Source of the DNA: Candidatus Moranbacteria bacterium UBA4824
Lineage (GTDB): Bacteria > Patescibacteriota > Minisyncoccia > Moranbacterales > UBA2206
Direction: 5' to 3'
NCBI GenBank assembly: GCA_002400405.1
Contig: DHFM01000074.1
Location: forward strand, 1-7,119
Length of the DNA stretch: 7,119 bases
The first letter of the stretch is position 1. The number at the start of each line of letters is the position of its first letter. Positions 4,520 through 7,119 of this stretch are shown one piece after another. The notes beneath the pieces were generated by a model. It worked only from the letters and a program-made list of their open reading frames with translations. It was not told the DNA's origin and searched no databases. The position numbers and the translations under genes are program-made.

Positions 4520-5887
4520 ATGGCTAAGGGTACCACTTCAAACAACGACCTAAAGATTCCACCGCAAAACATTGAGGCTGAAAGATCGGTTTTGGGGGCT
4601 TTGATGTTGGATAAGGATGCGGTTATTAAGATTGCCAATTTGGTGCGGTTGGGTGATTTTTATCGGGATGACCACAATATCATCTACGAAGCGATGATGG
4701 AACTTTATGAACAACGCGAGCCGATTGATGTTTTAAGTTTGTCTAATCGTTTAGAAGAAAAAAAACTTTTAGATAAAGTTGGTGGTTCCAGCTATCTAAC
4801 TGAACTTGTAAATTCCGTACCGTCTAGTTCCAATATCGCTCATTATGCCAAAGTGGTACAGAAAAAATCCACTCTGCGAAAACTGATTATCACAGCTAGT
4901 GAAATTGTGGAACTTGGATATCGTGAAGATGAAGACGTGGAAAAAATTCTTGACAGCGCTGAACAAAAACTTTTTGGCGTTTCACAAAAATATATCAAGC
5001 AGGATTTCGTGCCTATCAAATCAATTTTGGAAGCAGCTTTCAATCGAATTGATGAGCTTCATAAGGGTGATCATAAGTTGCGTGGCGTTCCAACGGGCTA
5101 TCCTGATATGGACAATATTTTGGCTGGTTTTCAAAAATCAGATTTAGTAATTTTAGCTGCTCGGCCTTCTATTGGAAAAACAACCTTAGCCTTGGATTTG
5201 GCTCGTCAAATTGCCGTTAAGGAAAAAGTGCCTGTGGGTATTTTTTCGCTGGAAATGGGCGCCGACCAATTGATTGATAGGATGCTCTCGGCTCAGTCGG
5301 GAGTGGATTTGTGGCGACTGCGCACGGGAAGGCTCAAAACCGGCGAAGGAGATGATGACTTTCAACGCATTGGTGAAGCAATGGGAACACTCTCTGAAGC
5401 GCCAATCTACATTGATGACGCTGGTTCAGCTAATGTGATGGAAATGCGTACTATGGCAAGACGTTTGCAATCAGAACATAATGTGGGACTAATTATTATC
5501 GACTATTTGCAACTTATGGAAGGCCGAAATGGTGGTGGTGATAATCGTGTCAATGAAATTTCAGAAATTTCCCGTGCCCTAAAACAATTGGCGCGCGAAC
5601 TCAATATTCCAGTTATAGCGCTTTCTCAGTTGTCGCGTGCGGTGGAATCTCGCAGTCCGCAAATTCCAAAACTTTCTGACCTTCGTGAATCAGGATCAAT
5701 CGAGCAGGACGCCGATGTCGTGATGTTCCTCTACCGAGAAGATCGAGAAAAACCAGACACGCCAAACAAAAATATTGTCGAAGTACATGTTGCCAAGCAT
5801 AGAAATGGCCCAGTCGGCAGATTCTCTCTATATTTCCAAGAAAATTCCACCACCTTTAAGTCGCTAGAAAAAGTACATACTGAATAA
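4520..5887 (+). CDS. dnaB: Replicative DNA helicase DnaB
   Basis: Hexameric RecA-fold helicase that unwinds DNA at the replication fork. The 455-residue product is full length and uninterrupted, with no intein. The N-terminal helical domain begins PPQNIEAERSVLGALML and runs to about residue 115. The RecA-like domain has Walker A RPSIGKTT (215-222, K220), Walker B LIIIDYLQ (324-331, D328), LSQLSR and the conserved KHRNGP stretch (426-431) that carries the arginine finger. SDLRESGSIEQDAD is the usual DnaB motif. An in-frame ATG at 4502 would add six residues (MTQVII), but it lies in the terminal ATGACA of a repeat, so the ATG at 4520 (MAKG) is preferred. There is no Shine-Dalgarno at either. 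recR follows across a 116-bp AT-only gap and may share the transcript. Confidence 0.96.
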   Translation: MAKGTTSNNDLKIPPQNIEAERSVLGALMLDKDAVIKIANLVRLGDFYRDDHNIIYEAMMELYEQREPIDVLSLSNRLEEKKLLDKVGGSSYLTELVNSVPSSSNIAHYAKVVQKKSTLRKLIITASEIVELGYREDEDVEKILDSAEQKLFGVSQKYIKQDFVPIKSILEAAFNRIDELHKGDHKLRGVPTGYPDMDNILAGFQKSDLVILAARPSIGKTTLALDLARQIAVKEKVPVGIFSLEMGADQLIDRMLSAQSGVDLWRLRTGRLKTGEGDDDFQRIGEAMGTLSEAPIYIDDAGSANVMEMRTMARRLQSEHNVGLIIIDYLQLMEGRNGGGDNRVNEISEISRALKQLARELNIPVIALSQLSRAVESRSPQIPKLSDLRESGSIEQDADVVMFLYREDREKPDTPNKNIVEVHVAKHRNGPVGRFSLYFQENSTTFKSLEKVHTE

Positions 5888-5895
5888 AATTTTAT

Positions 5896-5983
5896 AATTT
5901 TTAATTTTGTAATTTTTAAATAATTTTTAATGCTAAAATTTTAAAACATTAAAAATTAAAATTTATTTATAAAATTAAAAATT
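5896..5983. repeat. AT-only nested palindrome between dnaB and recR
   Basis: The outer arms AATTTTTAATTTT (5896-5908) and AAAATTAAAAATT (5971-5983) are perfect 13-bp complements. Inside them AATTTTTAATG (5922-5932) pairs with CATTAAAAATT (5947-5957) over 11 bp. The strand is built of degenerate TAATTTT heptads. The 116-bp gap contains almost no G or C. No gene, terminator T-run with GC stem, or clear promoter is seen. It would lie in the recR leader if read through from dnaB. Confidence 0.6.
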
Positions 5984-6003
5984 CTAAAAATTAAAAATTA
6001 ATT

Positions 6004-6591
6004 TTGTATCCAAAATCTTTCAAAAAACTAATTGATTATTTTTCTTCTCTTCCTTCTGTCGGGCCAAAAATGGCCGAACGGCTGGTTTTGTATCTCTTCA
6101 AGCAGGACAAAGAAATGTTAGTTGAATTTGGTAATTCCCTTTCAAATTTGAAGATTAATCTGCGTCATTGCGAAAAGTGTTTTAATATCAGCGAAGAAAG
6201 CTTGTGCGATATTTGCAAAGATAATTCTCGAAATAAGAATAAAATTTGTGTTGTGGAAGAACCGCTTGATATTATTGCCATTGAAAGAACGAAAAAATAT
6301 GACGGACTCTACCATGTTTTAGGCGGAACATTAGGCATCGCAAAAAACGATGACCCAAGTCAATTAAAATTGAATGAATTGGAAAAAAGAGTGACAAATG
6401 AAAAAACTCAAGAAATAATCTTGGCAATGAATCCGACCACCGAAGGCGACGCTACGGCGCTCTATATCGCCAGAATGCTAAAAGAAACTTCTGCTAGCGT
6501 CACTAAGCTCGCCCGCGGGCTTTCCACTGGATCTGACATTGAATACGCCGACGAGTTAACGCTGGGAAGCGCGATAATAAACAGAAAATAA
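6004..6591 (+). CDS. recR: Recombination mediator protein RecR
   Basis: RecR works with RecF/RecO to load RecA at gapped DNA. The 195-residue product is close to the usual 198-200. Domains in order are a helix-hairpin-helix (LPSVGPKMAERL, 16-27), a four-Cys zinc motif (C56, C59, C68, C71) and a Toprim domain (ICVVEEPLDIIAIERT, GLYHVLGG, MNPTTEGDATALYIARML). The conserved end is ARGLSTGSDIEYADELTL. The start is TTG at 6004: it gives the family N-terminus MYPK, and an in-frame TAA at 5992-5994 excludes anything much longer. No Shine-Dalgarno precedes it, and the leader is the AT-only palindrome. It follows dnaB rather than the common dnaX-ybaB partners. Confidence 0.95.
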   Translation: MYPKSFKKLIDYFSSLPSVGPKMAERLVLYLFKQDKEMLVEFGNSLSNLKINLRHCEKCFNISEESLCDICKDNSRNKNKICVVEEPLDIIAIERTKKYDGLYHVLGGTLGIAKNDDPSQLKLNELEKRVTNEKTQEIILAMNPTTEGDATALYIARMLKETSASVTKLARGLSTGSDIEYADELTLGSAIINRK

Positions 6592-6605
6592 AAAAGGTTC
6601 TTTTT
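6591..6605 (+). terminator. Weak A/T hairpin after recR
   Basis: AAAAAG (6591-6596) pairs with CTTTTT (6600-6605) around GTT, starting at the last base of the recR stop. The stem has a single G-C pair, so at best it attenuates transcription into the following small gene. Confidence 0.25.
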
Positions 6606-6618
6606 ATAAACTCAAAAT

Positions 6619-6627
6619 AAGGAGGGG
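6619..6627 (+). promoter_or_regulatory. Strong Shine-Dalgarno of the zinc-ribbon ORF
   Basis: AAGGAGGGG ends 6 nt before the ATG at 6634. It fixes this start and is the only near-consensus ribosome binding site in the window; yidD has a weaker AAAGGG and the other genes have none visible. Confidence 0.85.
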
Positions 6628-6633
6628 TTAGCT

Positions 6634-6840
6634 ATGATTACCATAACGTGTGATAGATGCGGAAAAACAATAAGCAACCCAAGTGTTTTTGAAGAAAATG
6701 CTTGGTCAAAAGTTCCCTTATTAGGAGGCAGAAAGGATTACTGCCCAGAATGTTGTAAAGGAAAAGATATTGAAAAAATAAGGAGTTTGCATTATTCATC
6801 TGGTGTAATCGCTAACTGGATTTCAAAAATCGGAGATTAA
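6634..6840 (+). CDS. Small zinc-ribbon protein, function unknown
   Basis: A 68-residue protein I do not recognise by name. C6-x2-C9 (CDRC) and C37-x2-C40 (CPEC, followed by C41) form a likely four-Cys zinc ribbon with a 27-residue spacer. The spacer contains hydrophobic FEENAWSKVPLLGG, and a short helical tail (DIEKIRSL...ANWISKIGD) follows. There is no signal peptide or membrane segment. A strong Shine-Dalgarno and a dedicated strong terminator mark it as a genuine, well-translated gene. It follows recR by 42 nt but may be transcribed on its own. Such ribbons occur in nucleic-acid-binding and phage-encoded small proteins; no specific role can be assigned. Confidence 0.8.
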   Translation: MITITCDRCGKTISNPSVFEENAWSKVPLLGGRKDYCPECCKGKDIEKIRSLHYSSGVIANWISKIGD

Positions 6841-6841
6841 A

Positions 6842-6885
6842 AAAATGCCCCAAGCAGAAACTGCGCGGGGCATTTTGATTTTTTT
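6842..6885. terminator. Strong, probably bidirectional intrinsic terminator
   Basis: AAAATGCCCC (6842-6851) pairs perfectly with GGGGCATTTT (6867-6876). An inner GCAG/CTGC stem (6854-6857/6861-6864) lies inside, and a T-rich run to 6885 follows. The A-run at 6839-6845 supplies T's on the other strand. It separates the rightward zinc-ribbon ORF from the leftward rplU, whose stop is about 16 nt beyond, and can serve both. Confidence 0.9.
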
Positions 6886-6891
6886 GTAATT

Positions 6892-7119
6892 TTATCCAAT
6901 CTTAGTGATTTCCACTTCCGTCATTATCTGTCGGTGTCCGAATTTCACTTTATATCTTTTCTTTGGTTTAAATTTAATTCCAGTCACTTTTTTGCCTTTG
7001 GCGGTTTTCAGGATTGTGCCTTCAACTGTGACACCGGTAAGGATCGGAGTTCCAATTTTGACGTCTTTTTCATCGCCTAAAAAAAGGACTTCAGAAAAAA
7101 CAATCTTGCTCCCCTCTTC
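6892..7119 (-). CDS. rplU: 50S ribosomal protein L21, C-terminal part
   Basis: The last 75 residues of L21 are read leftward from the right edge. The start lies outside the window, with roughly 28 residues missing judged from a usual length near 103. L21 binds 23S rRNA in the large subunit. Recognisable segments are KIVFSEVLFLGDEKDVKIGT, GKKVTGIKFKPKKRY and the hallmark GHRQ near the end, followed by TEVEITKIG. The stop TAA is followed by the bidirectional terminator, so rpmA, which often comes downstream of rplU, is not the next gene here. Confidence 0.93.
   Translation of the reverse strand, partial: EEGSKIVFSEVLFLGDEKDVKIGTPILTGVTVEGTILKTAKGKKVTGIKFKPKKRYKVKFGHRQIMTEVEITKIG

Noticed and set aside
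4899..5147. Plus-strand frame inside dnaB
   Set aside because: It is an out-of-frame shadow of dnaB with no recognisable features.
116..6894. Possible UGA recoding, since eight of the nine stops are TAA, one is TAG and none is TGA
   Set aside because: All conserved proteins read correctly in the standard code with no in-frame TGA needed, and AT-rich genomes favour TAA; nine stops are too few to argue from.

Overview
The window reads as an ordinary chromosomal stretch of an AT-rich bacterium with a small, compact gene set. The style suggests a member of the Candidate Phyla Radiation (Patescibacteria, Parcubacteria-like). The evidence is A/T-rich codon use, near-absence of Shine-Dalgarno sites, short AT-only intergenic gaps, and GC-rich dispersed palindromes of the type I associate with such genomes. 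The lineage is an inference; no marker here fixes the phylum.

Layout: a leftward yidD (116-376) starts opposite a rightward block that runs to 6840. The block is a CorA-family transporter (549-1457), cysS (1524-2957), a 57-residue Cys-rich ORF (2959-3132), a DusB-like tRNA-dihydrouridine synthase (3262-4317), dnaB (4520-5887), recR (6004-6591) and a 68-residue zinc-ribbon ORF (6634-6840). A strong terminator at 6842-6885 separates this block from the 3' part of a leftward rplU that leaves the window at 7119. No rRNA, tRNA, CRISPR array or transposase gene was seen. No gap exceeds 300 bases.

The genes are mostly housekeeping: membrane protein insertion (yidD), divalent cation transport (corA-like), translation and tRNA modification (cysS, dus, rplU), and replication and repair (dnaB, recR). 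They form no single pathway. A promoter lies before the corA-like gene, and another lies between dus and dnaB behind a terminator, so at least two transcription units are likely.

The unusual content is in the repeats. (i) Two 84-91 bp elements bounded by TGTCAT/ATGACA lie in the same orientation between a promoter and the start codon, one before the corA-like gene and one before dnaB. (ii) A GC-rich core found inside both elements also forms the last codons of yidD. (iii) The dus reading frame carries two in-frame palindromic insertions of about 20 codons each. One folds as a nearly perfect three-way junction. A further hairpin lies inside the gene and another spans its stop codon. This recalls the protein-coding palindromic elements known from Rickettsia, but the sequences differ. 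(iv) Several gaps are filled by degenerate 7-8 bp phased repeats, a different unit in each gap. Among the proteins, the CorA-like product has AMS where the family has its GMN signature, and the Cys-rich ORF after cysS resembles the C-terminal tail of CysRS.
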